Below are positions 8,922 to 21,103 of a DNA stretch of 64,000 nucleotides, piece after piece; the stretch's first letter is position 1, and every line of letters starts with the position of its first letter. A model generated the notes under the pieces. The model made no database searches. It was given only the letters and a program-made list of their open reading frames with translations, and was not told the DNA's origin. Origin of the DNA: Pyropia yezoensis (Eukaryota; Rhodophyta; Bangiophyceae; Bangiales; Bangiaceae); the NCBI GenBank assembly GCA_009829735.1, contig CM020620.1:10351420-10415419 (forward strand). The letters run 5' to 3'. Position numbers and translations under genes: made by a program.

Positions 8922-11171
8922 ATGGCCAGCCTGATGCGCGCCGGTGCGGCGGCCGCGACGGCCACCGCTGACGCTGCCGGCGGCAGCGGCAGTGGCGGCG
9001 GCGGCTTTAGCGGCACCGCCGCCGGCAGCGACAGCAGCGACGGTGGCATCGCCGCTGCCGCTCCCGCCACCGCCCCCGACGGTGGCAGCACCCGCGGCCG
9101 TGGCGGCCGCCGCCGCCGCCGCCGCCGCCGTGGCCGCGTGCGGCCGGCCACCGCGGCGCTGCTGTCCGCCACCGCCCGCGCGTCGGGGGCGGGCCACGCG
9201 CTGGTGCCGACGCCGGCATTGTTGGCGGCGGTGGCGGTGGGCGCGACGCCGCCCGCCGCGTCTTGGCGGGCGCGGGCACGGACGGGGGGGGCGGCGACGG
9301 CGTCCCCGTCGGCGGCTGCGTCGACAAAGGAAACCGCGGCGGCGGCGGCGGCGGCGGCTGCGGCGTCGGCGGCGGCTTCTTCCCCTCCGGTCGTCCCGCC
9401 GCCCACCCCCCTGGGCGTGACGGCGTCAACGGCGACGGCGACGGCGTTTGCGCCTGGTGTGCGTGCGGCGCTGGCCGACCGCCACCCGCCGTTCACGTAC
9501 CAGCGGCGGGTGGCGCGGTACACGAGCCCTGCGTACGGGGGCATTTACTATGCGGGCGGTCGCGGCTTTATTACCTCCTGCCAGGACATGGGCGTCCGCG
9601 TGTACGAGACGGCGGGGTGGGGGCTCCGGGGGCTGATCGTTGCCATGGGCATGCGCTGGACCATCACGGATATTGCGGTTGGGGGCGAGGGGGTGGCGGA
9701 TGACGGCAGAGGGGGGGGGGGCGGGGGGGCGTGGCTGGCCTACTCCACTATCTCCCGTGACGTCCGGCTGTCGCGGCTCGCGGACGTGACCGCCGCCGCG
9801 GATGCGGCAAGGGGTGAGGAAGAGGAGGAGGATGACGGCGACGCGTTGGGGTTTGACTCGGAGGAGGCGGCCGCGGCGTGGGAGGACGAGGTGGAGGACC
9901 GGTTTGAGTACAACCCCACCCGCCGACGCATCGCCCGCGGCCGCGGCGATCGGCGGCGACGGGGCGGTCGGTCCCCCCCGATGGTTCAACCCCCCCCCCA
10001 GCGTACCCTCACCGTCCCAACGGCTAGCACCGAGGCCGACTATGGCGACCACCGCAATACGGCGGTGTGGTCACTGGCCGCCTCCCCCAGCGGCGCGTCC
10101 CTGACGGCCGGCACGGGCACGTGCCGGGTGGTGACGATGGACGTGGAGAGTGGTGCCGCCACGTTTACGGGCATTGGCCACACAGACGATGTCAATGCGG
10201 TGGCGTACCTCCACCCGGGGCGGGAGGATGTGATGGTGTCGGGCGCGGACGATGGGGCGGTGCGGCTGTGGGACTGGCGGGCGGGGGAGCGGTCGGTGGG
10301 GCACTTTGCGGGCCACGTCGAGGGCATCACGTCGGTGGGCGTGCGGGGGGACGGCCGGTACCTGGTGTCGAATGGCAAGGACCAGGCGGTCAAACTGTGG
10401 GACGTGCGCGTTTGTGGGACAGTGCCTGCGGTGGGAGGGGGCGGCGGCCGGAACGGAGGCCCGATGGGTGGGGGGGGGCGGGGCCCCCATGGCCGCCCGT
10501 ATGACTACCGCTGTGACGTCTATACAGGGACGGTACCCGGGGGTGGCGGGGGGCGCAGGGCGCTTGGCAGCCCTTGGGCTAGCTCCTCCTCTAGCTGCAG
10601 CGGCAGTGACAGCGGCGACGGCGGCGGCTGTAGCAGCGGCGTGGAGGGAAGCGGCGGCAGCGGCAGCGGCGGCACCCCCCCCCCCACCTCCCGCCGACGG
10701 TCTGCGCGGCTTGCCGGGCGCCCCCGCCCCCCTCGGCGCATCGACCATTCGGTGCTGACGTTCTCGGGTTCCCACTCGACGCTCCAGACGCTAATCCGCG
10801 CGCGCTTCTCCCCGCCCCCGACGGGCGGCCGATGGGTGGCGGTGGGGTCGGCCGACGGGGCGGTGGTGGTGTACGACATCCTCGGCGACGGTGTCGGCCG
10901 GCGGCTGCGCTGGTGCGGCGACCCCGACGAGAATGGGGAGGAGGAGGACGAGTGTGGCGGCGGCGGCGGCCGCGGTGGTCGTCGCGCGCGGACGGCGACG
11001 CCGCTCGTGCGCCTGTTCCGCCCGCGGCTACTGTGGGCTGGGGGGGGGGGCGGGGTCGTCCGCGACGTGTCGTGGGCGCCTGATGGCAGCGCACTCGTGG
11101 GGGTGGGCTGGGACGGGGGGGTGTGCATGTGGGGGGCACGCCGGGGGGGGTCTGGGCTGCAGTCGATCTGA
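8922..11171 (+). CDS. WD40-repeat protein, DCAF11/LEC14B family (CUL4-DDB1 substrate receptor)
   Basis: The 749-residue product has about 185 residues of Ala/Gly-rich leader, then the order of landmarks typical of DCAF11 (WDR23) and plant LEC14B: YTSPAYGGIYY and FITSCQDMGVRVYE (about 217-230), an acidic insert followed by FEYNPTRRR, then WD repeats VWSLAASPSG (about 377), GHTDDVNAVAYLH (419), GHVEGITSVGVRGDGRYL with SNGKDQAVKLWD (464-494), LIRARFSPP (623) and VRDVSWAPDG to CMWG (713-738). Two WDxR motifs (WDWR, WDVR) follow the pattern used by CUL4 receptors to bind DDB1. Low-complexity insertions interrupt the propeller but keep frame. The start is ATG 8922 (CCCGCCATGG); an upstream extension lacks an ATG. 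By family knowledge it recruits targets to a CUL4 ubiquitin ligase. No frame break was seen. Confidence 0.88.
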   Translation: MASLMRAGAAAATATADAAGGSGSGGGGFSGTAAGSDSSDGGIAAAAPATAPDGGSTRGRGGRRRRRRRRGRVRPATAALLSATARASGAGHALVPTPALLAAVAVGATPPAASWRARARTGGAATASPSAAASTKETAAAAAAAAAASAAASSPPVVPPPTPLGVTASTATATAFAPGVRAALADRHPPFTYQRRVARYTSPAYGGIYYAGGRGFITSCQDMGVRVYETAGWGLRGLIVAMGMRWTITDIAVGGEGVADDGRGGGGGGAWLAYSTISRDVRLSRLADVTAAADAARGEEEEEDDGDALGFDSEEAAAAWEDEVEDRFEYNPTRRRIARGRGDRRRRGGRSPPMVQPPPQRTLTVPTASTEADYGDHRNTAVWSLAASPSGASLTAGTGTCRVVTMDVESGAATFTGIGHTDDVNAVAYLHPGREDVMVSGADDGAVRLWDWRAGERSVGHFAGHVEGITSVGVRGDGRYLVSNGKDQAVKLWDVRVCGTVPAVGGGGGRNGGPMGGGGRGPHGRPYDYRCDVYTGTVPGGGGGRRALGSPWASSSSSCSGSDSGDGGGCSSGVEGSGGSGSGGTPPPTSRRRSARLAGRPRPPRRIDHSVLTFSGSHSTLQTLIRARFSPPPTGGRWVAVGSADGAVVVYDILGDGVGRRLRWCGDPDENGEEEDECGGGGGRGGRRARTATPLVRLFRPRLLWAGGGGGVVRDVSWAPDGSALVGVGWDGGVCMWGARRGGSGLQSI

Positions 11172-11702
11172 TGAGGAGGTGAAGGGAGCGCAGAGGCGGG
11201 GAAGTGGGAAGGGGGAGCGGCGCGCCCTCGGCGGCTACAGGTGGGTCGTTGGGTGCGGAGGCGGCGGACGCCGCCCGCCGCGCCCGTGCCTGCAGGGATA
11301 CTCAGGACGGGCGGGAGGGTGGTGTGGGAAAAGTGGGTGCATTCCCCTTCCCCCACCCTGGGAGACGCACCCGGGGCGCGCCGACGCGCGCGCGAGCGTG
11401 GCGACGCGGCACGCGTAGCGGCCGCGAGGCTGTGAGGCCCTGTGCCCCGGCCACGCTGTGGGCGGGTGCCATAGTCTTTTTGGGGTGTTTGCTCCGCGGA
11501 GTTCAGTGGGGGGGGACGCGGTTTCTGTTTTGCGTCCTCGTGTCTTCTCTCTTTGGCACCCGGCTTGAAGTATGTATGTATGAAGAGCTCGATCCTCACG
11601 AATATGTAGACCCATACTGAACTTCTTCTCCAAGCCTCGATATCCATCACGCACGCGTACGCGAAACTCGCCGATACGCAGCAAAGGTCTCCCTCACGCC
11701 CG
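11172..11702. other. Convergent 3' spacer
   Basis: Lies between the 3' ends of the plus-strand WD40 gene and the minus-strand MYND gene. It grades from GC-rich to more balanced composition around 11,560-11,700. No RNA gene or repeat recognised. Confidence 0.4.
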
Positions 11703-13395
11703 CTACACACCCTCCAGCCCGAGGTCAGCTGGACCAAACGACCAAACCGTCTGTGGGTTGGTCGTAACGACGACGCGGAGCACACGGCCGCCGTGCTCCC
11801 GGAGCGGCGCCTCGAGCGCCCCCCCGGACACCGCGTCAGCATACCAGCGATACTCCATCTCCGGCAGGCGTGCGACCGAGTTGGTCGACACGTCAGCAAC
11901 AGAGACCACATCAGCAAGCGTCAAGCCCGCATGCTCAACCGCCGCCGCAACGGGGGCTACCCACCCCCAGTCGTCGGACGGGTCTCCCTCCAGCGCCTCT
12001 GCCCAGGGAGCGACAACATCCGTACAGTGCGTGCTCGTGATGTCTTGATGCGGCATGCAGATGTTGATCCGCTTGTCGACGTCCAGCTCGTCGAGCCTCG
12101 CCCACCCCGGACACTTAGCCTTTTGGCCATGCCTCCTCGCTGCCGTGGCGCACTTTGCAGAGCAAAAGACGGCGACGTGGCAGCCCGAGCACTCAAAGAG
12201 TGGCATCGTGTCCAAAGCCTCCTTCGACCTGTGCAACGCCCCGCAAGACCAGCACCTGCTGTGTGGCAATTCGGAAAAGCGGCAGGGATAGTGCATCGTG
12301 GCACCTCCTGGCAGCAGCGTATCACCCACCCTCGCGGCTTCTTTGCGCAGCTGCTGCACCGTGTAGGCCGGGTTGCGCATGGACCATGGAGATCAGCTGC
12401 TGCGCCGCGGCCGCGTTCTTTCCACCCTCGGTGGACGCCTTGATCAGCTCCCACCAACGTCGCGCACGGAGTAAAGGGGTGGGGATGTGGGTCGCCCCCG
12501 ACAGGAGCGCCGCCTTGCCGACATAGCAGCAAAGCATACGAGAGTTGAGCTGGTATGGCACAGCGGCGCCGCCCGGCAGCGGACGGACCGTACTGTCAAT
12601 GAGCTCTTGCAGTGCGTCAGGGGCATCAGCAAGGGCCTCCCACGCGCCGCCGTGAAGGACGAGTAGGTTCGTCACCAGCTCCGTCTGGCAGGACAGGACA
12701 TAGATCTCGAGGTGCGGTGCCGACCGTAGCCAGCGCGCCAGCTGAGCAGCCAAGCGTGGGACAGACCTCTCCGCCCGAAACGCTGCAACATCCGCCTTCC
12801 CCAGCTGGACCAGGCAAGTCGTTAGACAATGCACGATCCCTTGCATGTCCTCGCTACTATCATGGCTCGCGAGTAGGTCGGCGAACAGCTCTAGAAGGGT
12901 GGAAAACACGCTGTCTTCAGCTCCCAGTAACTGCCGTGGCGCCATGTACGACATTAATAGCAGCCCCGTGAGCAGCATGCCTCCCTCTCCACCCAATGTC
13001 AACCTCAGAAGTAGGTGGCGGTGGCGAAAGTAGAGCGGGGCGGCGATCATGGCACCAGGGGCTTAAAACACAGAGAGGTTGCTTAAGAACGACGACGATA
13101 CGACCTCATCGGCGCAGCTGCACTCGCACACAGCCTGTATCAGCACAGCGGTCACCTTATTCCAATCCTTGCTGGAGGTCGCGCGGTCATCAGCCGTGAC
13201 CGGTTCTGGCAGTGGCGTCGTCTCCTCGATCATCGCGGCCATCAGTGCGCGTGCTACACCACGAGAAGAGAGGAGAGCGTGAGAGCGCCCGTGCGTGAGA
13301 TGCGCTCTCACATCCTCGGAATCATACCGGGGGCTGGAGAGGAGGGTGTTGAGCCGACGCAGAGAGGGTGGGATGGCTGTGATCAGGGCATCCAT
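11703..13395 (-). pseudogene. MYND zinc-finger protein, interrupted by one stop and one frameshift
   Basis: Start at ATG 13395 in near-ideal context (CCACCATGGATG). The first part (MDALITAIPPSLRRL onward, helical) ends at TAA 13063-13065, but the same frame continues immediately as APGAMIAAPLYFRHRH for another ~230 residues of helical, armadillo-like sequence. Near 12,365-12,385 the frame then changes (QQLISMV to RNPAYTVQQL) and the last ~220 residues carry a MYND finger, CWSC ... CSGC ... CSAKC ... HGQKAKC, and end VWSFGPADLGLEGV. MYND fingers bind proline-rich partners; the product would probably be a cytoplasmic or nuclear adaptor. No convincing splice sites were found at either break and no long homopolymer lies there, so disablement is likelier than assembly error. 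A very short intron or sequence error remains possible. Confidence 0.7.
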
Positions 13396-15020
13396 GGTGG
13401 ACCCGCGCCGAGGCACCAAGAGCATGGAACGAGGAACTCGATTCCGGGGAGGTGGCGGGCAAGCGCGGGAGATTGGGGGCACCCTTTTCGTGAGGCGTTA
13501 AGGGCCGAGCTGCGCTGTCCACGTCCTGGTGCGTTGGCGCGAGGCCACGGCGAAGCGCAGGATTTTGCGAGCTAACGAGGACCACCGCCTGTCAGGTCCA
13601 TCGGTGTGACCCAAAACCTACCTATATTTAGATCCTACCAAACGCATGGGTCTGTGCGTCGGAGCACGCTATTTATCGGTGGCACCTCAGACTCATACCT
13701 ATCTATAGAATAGCTTTGAGCTGTACGTACGGAGCGAAAAAGTAGCTGCTGCCACGAGTTGGCCGGCTGACAGTGGAGACTCATACCCCGTCCTCGTCAC
13801 CCAATACCATAGACCCGCATGACAAAAAAGTGGGAATCTATTTACGCTTGACAACCCCTGCGGCAAAATCACTGCCATATAAGGGGGGTGGGGAAGCGCA
13901 CCAAGAAGAAACGGCCGCCCCTTCCCGCCACCCCCTCGCGCGCGCTTTGGCCCACCGCGGGACGCCAATGCGGCGCCGGGCAGCACGCGCCCCCCCCCCC
14001 CCCCCCCCCCCCCCCCCCGCAGGCAATGCAAACAGAGCGTTCCCCCCCTCCTTCCACACTCCCGCGCGCCCCTGCCGCTCTCCCGCCGCCCCGCGCGCCG
14101 TCCCGTCCCGCCGCGGGAGCGAGCGCCAGCGCCCTCCCCCTCCCATCCGTGTCGGTTTGGTGGGAAAGCGCGGGAGCCACGCACGCACGGCCGGCACACG
14201 CGGGGCTCCTCCCCCCCCCCCCTCGGCCCGCCACCCGCGCCCCCCCCCACCCACCCGACCGCCCTCCCGCCCTCCCCCCCTCCCCCCTCCCCGCCCGTGC
14301 GGCGGCGCGTGGGCGGCTGGCGTTCCCGCCGCCCCCGCCGCCGCCGGCCGGGGAGCCCACCGACGGTGGCGCGCGGGCGCGGCCGGGGGGAAGGGCGGCG
14401 GCGGGGTACCCCCCCTCGGCCGTACCCCCCCCATCCCCCCCCCACCCCCCCCCCGCCACGCATGGACCGCCGCACCGGCCGTGGGCGTCTGCCTTTTTGG
14501 CAGCTGGCACCCCCCGCGGGTGGCGGTCGGCGTAGCGACGCCGCGCTCTTCCCCCCCCCAACCGCGCTCCCCTCCCCGCCGCCCTCCACTCCATATCCCT
14601 TTCCCGCCCGCCCGCCCGCCCGCCCGCTGCCGCCGCCGCCGCTGCCGCCGCCGCCGTTGCTGACGGACGACACTGCCCGACAGGCTCTCCCCCTAGCCCG
14701 CCCTGTGCTCCTGCCCGCCGGCCGCCGTCACTGCGAACGTCTCGCCGCGCTCCTCTTGACAGGCGCCCGCCGCCCCATTCCTCGTGTCTGCTGCCGCCGT
14801 GGCCACCGCCGTCCCACCCCACACCCCCGCCCATCCCATCCCATCCCTCCCTCCCTCCCCATCTCTCTCCTCGCACTACCATCTCGTTCCCCCCCCCCCC
14901 CCCCCCCCCCCCCCCCTGACTCCTCTTCCTGCACCTCCCTCTTTCCCCCCACGCCCACGCCCTCGCCCATTCCACCCACACCCCCCCTCTCCCGCGTTCC
15001 TTTACCGCTCCTCCTCGGCC
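13396..15020. other. Divergent spacer between the MYND gene and the 15-kb gene
   Basis: 13,570-13,890 is markedly lower in GC than its surroundings; 13,990-14,019 is a pure C-run of 30; 14,889-14,917 is another C-run. It should hold both promoters. No gene recognised; overlapping open frames on both strands have no domains. Confidence 0.45.
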
Positions 15021-16075
15021 ATGACCACGATGACCGCCCCTGGTGGCGGGGGGTGGCTCCCCCCCGGCGGGGGACCATTGGCCGCCTGGGCCACCACCGC
15101 CGCCGCCCCCCTCTACGCTGTCGACGACACCGTCGACGGCATTGGCGAACGCGACTGGGACGTCCTGTCCTCTGACGGGGAGGGCACACCCGTCAGGGCC
15201 ATGGACATTGACGCGGACGCGGACGCTGCCGACGGCGATGGCGCGTCGACCTCGTGGCGGGGGGCGCAGCCACCCGCTGGGCTGCTGCCCCCGCCGCCCG
15301 ACGTGGCCACCCCGGCCGCCAACCTGTGGGCGTGGCACCAAGCGCTGGACGGCAACGGCGACGACGACGGCGACGGCGACGGCGGCGGGGATGGGGGCGC
15401 CGCGGCCGCCGCGGCCGTTGCCGCCGGCGCGGCGTCTGCCGAGCCCGTGTCGGCGTGGCGGGCCCGCCGGCAGGTGGCGGGCGCCGTGTCGGCCCGCCCC
15501 GCCGCGGCGGTGGCGGCCGCCGCCGCGGCGGCGGCGGCGGGCAAGTGGGCCCCGCCCCCGCCGCCACACACGCCGTTTCCCCGGCTGCTGCCCCCCACGG
15601 CCACCGCCACCGCCACCGCCACCGCCACCGCCACCGTCACCGTCGACGACAACCCCCCCCCGAACGGCGTCCCGTATGGCGGCGTCACCACCACCGTGGG
15701 CTGTCATCAAGACGATAGCGACGGCGACGGCGACGGCGGTGGCGGGGCCGACAGCGACGGCAGTGGCGACGGCCGTGGCGGGGGCGGCGCCGGCGGGGCG
15801 GCGCCACCGGCCAAGCTAAACTACTTTGTCCATAATGGCTACCGCTACTCGGGGGACATCTACCGCCTCCGCCCGCCCGCCGCGCGGTCGGCGCTGGCGG
15901 CGGGGGAGTCGGCGCTGGCGGCCCCCCCCGAGGTGCGCACGGGGGGGTGGGTGCCGCCGCCGGCGGCGGCGGCCGCCGGCGGCGCCGTTGCGCCCCCCTT
16001 TGCGCGCGTCTGGTCCCCGGCGGGGGTGGCGGTGCGGCCGGCGAGCCTCCGCTACTCGGGCCTCCGCCGGGCGGT

Positions 16076-16113
<38 letters not shown>

Positions 16114-16860
16114 TATCGTCGGCCGACATGGCCGCCGCGGCGGCCGCCCTGGCCGCCGCCGTCGCCGCGGCGGTGGGGGGGGCGGGCGGGTCGGCTGGCG
16201 TGGCGCCGGCGGCGCCGGCGGCGCCGCCGCTGCCGGCAACAGGGGGTGTGGCTGGCGTTGCGCCTCGCGGGGGAGGGGGGGGGCGGCCGTGGCGGCCGCC
16301 CTCCCCCCCCCCCCCCCCCCTGCCGCCCACCCCTGGTGGCGGCAGCCACGCCGCCGCCACCGCCCTCAGCGGCGGCGGCGGCAGCGGCGGCGGCGGCAGC
16401 GACGACCGCGCCGCCGCCGTCGACGGCGACGACGGCGGCGGCACAGCCGGTGGCGCAGCCGGTCGGCGGCGGTCGGCCGCCGCCGGCAGCGGCGGCGGCG
16501 GCGGCGGCGGCGGCCCGCCGCCGCCGCCCCGACCCGCCGCTCCCCGCGGTGGCCTGCCCGCCGCCCGTCCCCCGGCGGGGGCTGCTGCTCCCCCCGCACG
16601 GCGCCCTCGGCGGCGGCGGCGGCCACCCCGCGCTGCTGTCGCGGGCGGTAGCGGCGGCAGCGGCGGGGGCGGGGGGGGGACGGGGGGGGGGGGGGCGGGG
16701 GCCTCCTCCCGCGGGGCGCTGCCGGCGGTGCACCCCCCGGCGGCGGCGGCGGCGGCGGCGGGCCAGCCGGCCCTGCTGTCACGGGCGGTGGCGGCGGCGG
16801 CGGGTGCCACGCGCGCCGCCCTGTATCCGGGCGTGGCGCCGGATGGCGGCGGCGGCGGTG

Positions 16861-16892
<32 letters not shown>

Positions 16893-17134
16893 GGGGCGGC
16901 GGCGGCGGCGGCGGCGGGGGCGGCGGCGGCGGCGGCGGCGGCAGCGGCGTCGGCTGCCGCCGACTCGCGGCGGTCGAGCGGCCGGCGGTTGTCGCTGAGC
17001 CGGGACGGCGGGCCGGGCGGCCGGCCCCGCGGGCTGGCCGCCGGCGACCGGCGGCCGGCTGGCCGGCTCCGCCGCCTGTGGGGGGCGGCGCTGCCGCCGC
17101 GGGGGGGGGGGCGGGGCAGGTGGCCGCCCGGTGA
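15021..17134 (+). CDS. Hypothetical Ala/Gly-rich protein with acidic N-terminal region
   Basis: Start ATG 15021 (CGGCCATGACC). The N-terminus is non-repetitive and acidic (LYAVDDTVDGIGERDWDVL, then MDIDADADAADG), followed by NLWAWHQALDG, a conserved-looking patch KLNYFVHNGYRYSGDIYRLR near 15,815-15,870 and RVWSPAGVAVRPASLRYSGLR near 16,010. After the 34-base G-run at 16076-16109 the product becomes Ala/Gly-rich and the peptide PALLSRAVAAAA occurs twice in different frames, implying slips at G-runs around 16,670-16,700. A slip at the G-run 17101-17111 would give a natural end, AGQVAAR then TGA at 17132-17134; without it the frame runs to 17306. No family recognised. A candidate AATAAA lies at 17633-17638. 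Confidence 0.5.
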
Positions 17135-17932
17135 GGGCGGCGGCGGCGTCCGTCTGCCTCTGCTTTTTTTCTGTCTTCTGTCCCTATGTAGGTACCTATC
17201 TCCCCGTGTCTGCCCCCCTGCGTTTTTCTTTTTTTCGAGGAGAGGGGCTGGCGCCGCCCGTTGTGTGGATGGTGGTGGTGGGCGACGGAGGGGGGGGACA
17301 GAGTAGGGGGGGGGGGAGGGGAAGTGGGGACCAGGGGGAGGCCATGGTGGGTCGGGTGTGGTCTGCTGCTGGGCGTTGGGCCCGGGGGGGAGGGGTGCGG
17401 TCTCGCTGCCGCGGGGAGGGCAGGCGACAGGTCGGCGGCGGTGTGCACAGCTGGTGGCGACGCTTGCCGCGGTGAGCCGTGTTGTGGGGGTGGTGAGACG
17501 CGCGGCGGCGGCGGGAGGTGGAGGACGCTACCTCCCAGGGGGAGCAGTGAGGGGTTGGCAGAGGGAGCGGCTACGGGTTGAAGGGCTTGGCGGCCACGTC
17601 AGGCAGAGAGTCAAGAAGAAGAGATGGAGAGAAATAAATAAGAAACACTGCCACACCAGCTCAGAAGAAAACAGATGACGAGAAGGGAAAACGCGTCCGA
17701 GAATGCCCGCTCCGCACGCCTCTCACCCCCGCGCGCGTGCCCACGACCCACCCCCCCATCCCCACACGGTTGGGCGCCACACAACGCCCCCCGCCCGAGA
17801 CAGACACGGACGGCGGTCGTTTGCGCTGCCAGCCTATCTTAAGCCCCACAACCCCCCCCCTCACACCCCCACTACCCCATCGTCGCGCACGTTTCCCCCC
17901 CCCCCCCCCCACGCCCCCGTCCCCAACACCTG
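17135..17932. other. Convergent 3' spacer
   Basis: 3' flanks of two convergent genes: T-rich patches at 17,165-17,240, G-rich middle, an A-rich segment with AATAAA at 17633-17638 and C-rich end. No gene recognised. Confidence 0.4.
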
Positions 17933-18410
17933 TCATCGCGGTGGCAGCCACCACGCCCACAGCCGCCGCCCCATCCTGGCCGCCGCCCCCACGGCCGCCG
18001 CAGCCGGTGCCGCCGGTGCCGCCTCCGCACCCGGCGCCGCCGGTGCCGCCACCACCACCGCCACCGCCACCGCCGCCGGTGCCGCCGCCGCGTCGGGCCC
18101 GCCCGCCGCGCCCGGCACCGGCAACGCGGCCACAGGCGGTGCGGCGGCCCGGCGCGTCGCCGCCGCGGGCGCCGCCACGAGGGCGGGCGCCGCCACGAGG
18201 GTGGGCGCCACCGCCGCCGCCGCCGCCGCCGCCGCCTCGCCAGGTGCCCGCGGGTCGGGGCGCCGCGCGCCTCTGCCGTCCGCCCCCACGGCGGGGTCTT
18301 GCCCGCCGCCGCCGACGCCAGCGGCGGCGGCCCGCGCGGCGTCGTCGGCACCGGCCTCCGCATCAGGTGGGGATGAGGTGTTGCCGCCGCCCGTGCCGGC
18401 AGGAGCAGCA

Positions 18411-18451
<41 letters not shown>

Positions 18452-21103
18452 CGCGGCAGCCGCAGCGGCGGCGGCCGCGGCGGCCACCTCCCCCGCCGCC
18501 CGTGCGGCGGCGGCGCGCGCGGCGGCGGCCGCGGCGGCGGCGGCGGCGACGCGCCGGGCGCCCCCCCCCCCCCGGGGGCGCACCCCCCACCGCCCCCCCG
18601 CCGGCGCGTCCACCGCGTCCCAGTCAATGCCGTGGTCGCCCGCCGCGGCGGCCGCCGCGGCACCCCCGCCCAGCCGCACCAGGTGGTACCCGTCGGCGGT
18701 GGGCGTGTACCGCCCGCCGCCGCTGACAATCACGTACCGGCCGCTGCCGGTGGGGGGGACCACCGGCGGTGGAGGGGGGGGCGGCGGCGGGGGGGGGGGG
18801 GCGGTGGTGGGGGTGGCGGGGGCCGTCGGGCGGCTGGCGCCGCCGCCGCCGGGCTGCCCGTGCGAGGCGGCGGCGGCGGTGGCCGCGCGGCGACCGCCGA
18901 CGCGGCGGCGCTGCTGCCGCCGCCGCCGCCACTGCCGTCTTGGCGGCTGCCGTCGCAGCACCCCACCAGCGGGGCACCCGCGTGCAGCGGCGCAGCACCC
19001 GCCTCCCCCCCAGACCCGCCCGCGCGGGGGGGGGGCCCCACCGCCCCGTGCGGGGAGCCCCCCCGGCCGGCGGCAGCGGGCAAGCCCGCCACGACGGCGG
19101 CGGCGCCAGACGCGCCGGCCGCGTCGTCGACGCGCGGCGGCGCCGCGTCGCGACCGCCGGGCGCGGAGGCACCGTCGGCGGGGCGGGCGGGGTGGCCAGC
19201 CGGCTCGGCGGCGGCGGCGGCGGCGGCCGCCAGCGGCGCCTGCCGTTCGGGGGGCAGACCGACGGCGGGCCCCCGCACGGCTGCGGACGCGCCGCCGCTT
19301 TGGGCGACCGCCGCCCCCCGCGGGTCGCCGCCATCGCCGCCACCGCCACCGCCGTCACTGCCGCCGTCACCGCCGCCGCCGCCGCCGCAGCCGCCGCCGC
19401 CGGGCGGTCCGTCGACAGACGCCGCTCCCTCCCTTTGACCACCGTGTTGGGGGGGTGGGGGGGGCGCCACAGCAACGGGGTCGCAGCCGAGGAACAAGAG
19501 TCTCCCCGCCGCATCCGCTGCCACACGCCCCCCGGGTGCGGCGAACAGCGGCGGCGGCGGCGGCGGCGGCGGCGGCCCGCCGCCGACCGTCCACCGGCGG
19601 CCGCCGTCGACGACAGCCAGACGGCCACGACGCGGGGGCACCCCCCCCCCCGCCATCGCGACGGGCACCTCCCGCTGCTGGCCGGGCGGCACCGCCACCC
19701 CCCCCGCCACCCACGCCACCCGGCGGGCGTCGTCTACCGTGGCGGCGGCGGCGGCACCCGCAGCAGCGGTGGCGGCGGCGGTGGAGCGGCCGGCGGCCGG
19801 CGGCGTGCCGGCGGCGGGCGCCACGGCGGCGGGCGCCGCCGCGGGTCGGGTGGCGGCGGTGCCCGCCGGGGGAGCCGCCGCCGCGGGCACGTCCACCCCC
19901 CTCACCCACACCACCGCCGCGGCGGGGGCGGCGGCGGCGGGCACGGCCACCCCCCCCAGCCGCACGAGGGCCAACGGGACCACCGGGGGTGGCGGCGGCG
20001 GCGGCGGCGCTCTCCCCCCCCCCCCCGGCTGCCTCTGGGCCTAGGACGGGGGGCAACCGCCCTCCCCCCCCCCCCCCCCCCGGCGGTGGCGGTGGCGGTG
20101 GCGGTGGCGGTGGCGGTGGCGGTGGCGGTGGCGGGCGTGGCGGCGGCGGCGGCAGCGGCGCCGCCCGCCGCCGCCGCCGGAGGGCGGCCAGCCGGTCGCC
20201 GACCGCCGCGGCACGGCCGCGGGCGGCGGCGCCGCCCGCCGCCGCCGCCGCGGCGCGGCACCGCAGCGCCGCCCGCCGGCCGGGGGGCCCCGCCCAGGGG
20301 GAGGCCACCCACAGCGGGGACGACGGCAGCACCCTCACGGCCCGCCGCCGGTCGGGGGCGGGGGTGCCGCCGTCGCCGTCGCTGACGTTGTCGTCGTCGT
20401 CGTCGCCGTCGTCGCCGCCGTCACCGTCACCCCCGTCGCCGTCGCCGTCGCCGTCGCCACCGCCACCGTCGCTGCTGTCGGGGCGCCGTCGGGGGCCACC
20501 GCCAGTGGCGGCCGCGGCGGGCGAGAGCGCCAGCGCCGGCCGCCCGGGCGGCAGCGGGGTGGCGGCGGCGGCCGTGGCGGCGGCCGCCGCCGCTGCCGCC
20601 GCCGCTGCCACCGCAGCGCCGCCGGCGGGGGTGCCAAACAGCCGCCGCCGGGCCGGGAGGGGTGGGGGGAGCGGCGGCGGCCGCGGCGGCGGGGGGGGCG
20701 GGGGGGAGGGGGGGGGTGACCGCCGCGACGGCGGCGACCGCCGTGGCGGCAACGGCGGCGGCGGGGACCCCACCGGCGGTGACGGTGGTGGCGGTGGTGG
20801 TGGGGGCGGCAGCAGCAATGGAGGTGGGGGGGGATGGGGTGGGGGTGCCGGGGGGGGGGGGGGGGGTGCCGTCGCCGCCCAGCGGCGGCGTCCGTCTGCC
20901 GGGGCGGCAGGGGTGGCGGCGGCGGCGGCGTCGCCGGCAGCAGCGGCAGCGGCAGTGGCAGCGGCAGCGGCAGCGGCAGCAGCAGCGGTAGCGGCGGCGG
21001 CGGCGGCGCCGCGCCGTGGGGTGGTGAGGGGCGACAGCGGCGGCAATGCCGCCGCGGGGGGGGTGGGCGTGGGGGGGGGGAGCGGCGGCCGCCGCACCGC
21101 CAT
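17933..21103 (-). CDS. Hypothetical Pro/Ala-rich protein, three frame segments
   Basis: From ATG 21103 (MAVRRPPLPP) one frame encodes Pro/Ala-rich sequence, an acidic stretch (DDGDDDDDNVSDGDGG) and then a more ordinary segment, RAVRVLPSSPLWVASPWAGP, down to the C-run at 20064-20081. A second frame continues with strand-like sequence: VPLALVRLGGVAVP, VVWVRGVDVPA, DDARRVAWVAGGVAVPPG, GRLAVVDGGRRWTVGG and GRLLFLGCDPVAVAPP. At the G-runs 18773-18800 the third frame takes over with SGRYVIVSGGGRYTPTADGYHLVRLGG and DHGIDWDAVDAP, then a poly-Ala tail ending MGRRLWAWWLPPR. The alternating hydrophobic pattern suggests a beta-rich fold. I do not recognise the family. Splicing across the runs is an alternative to run-length error. 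Confidence 0.45.
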
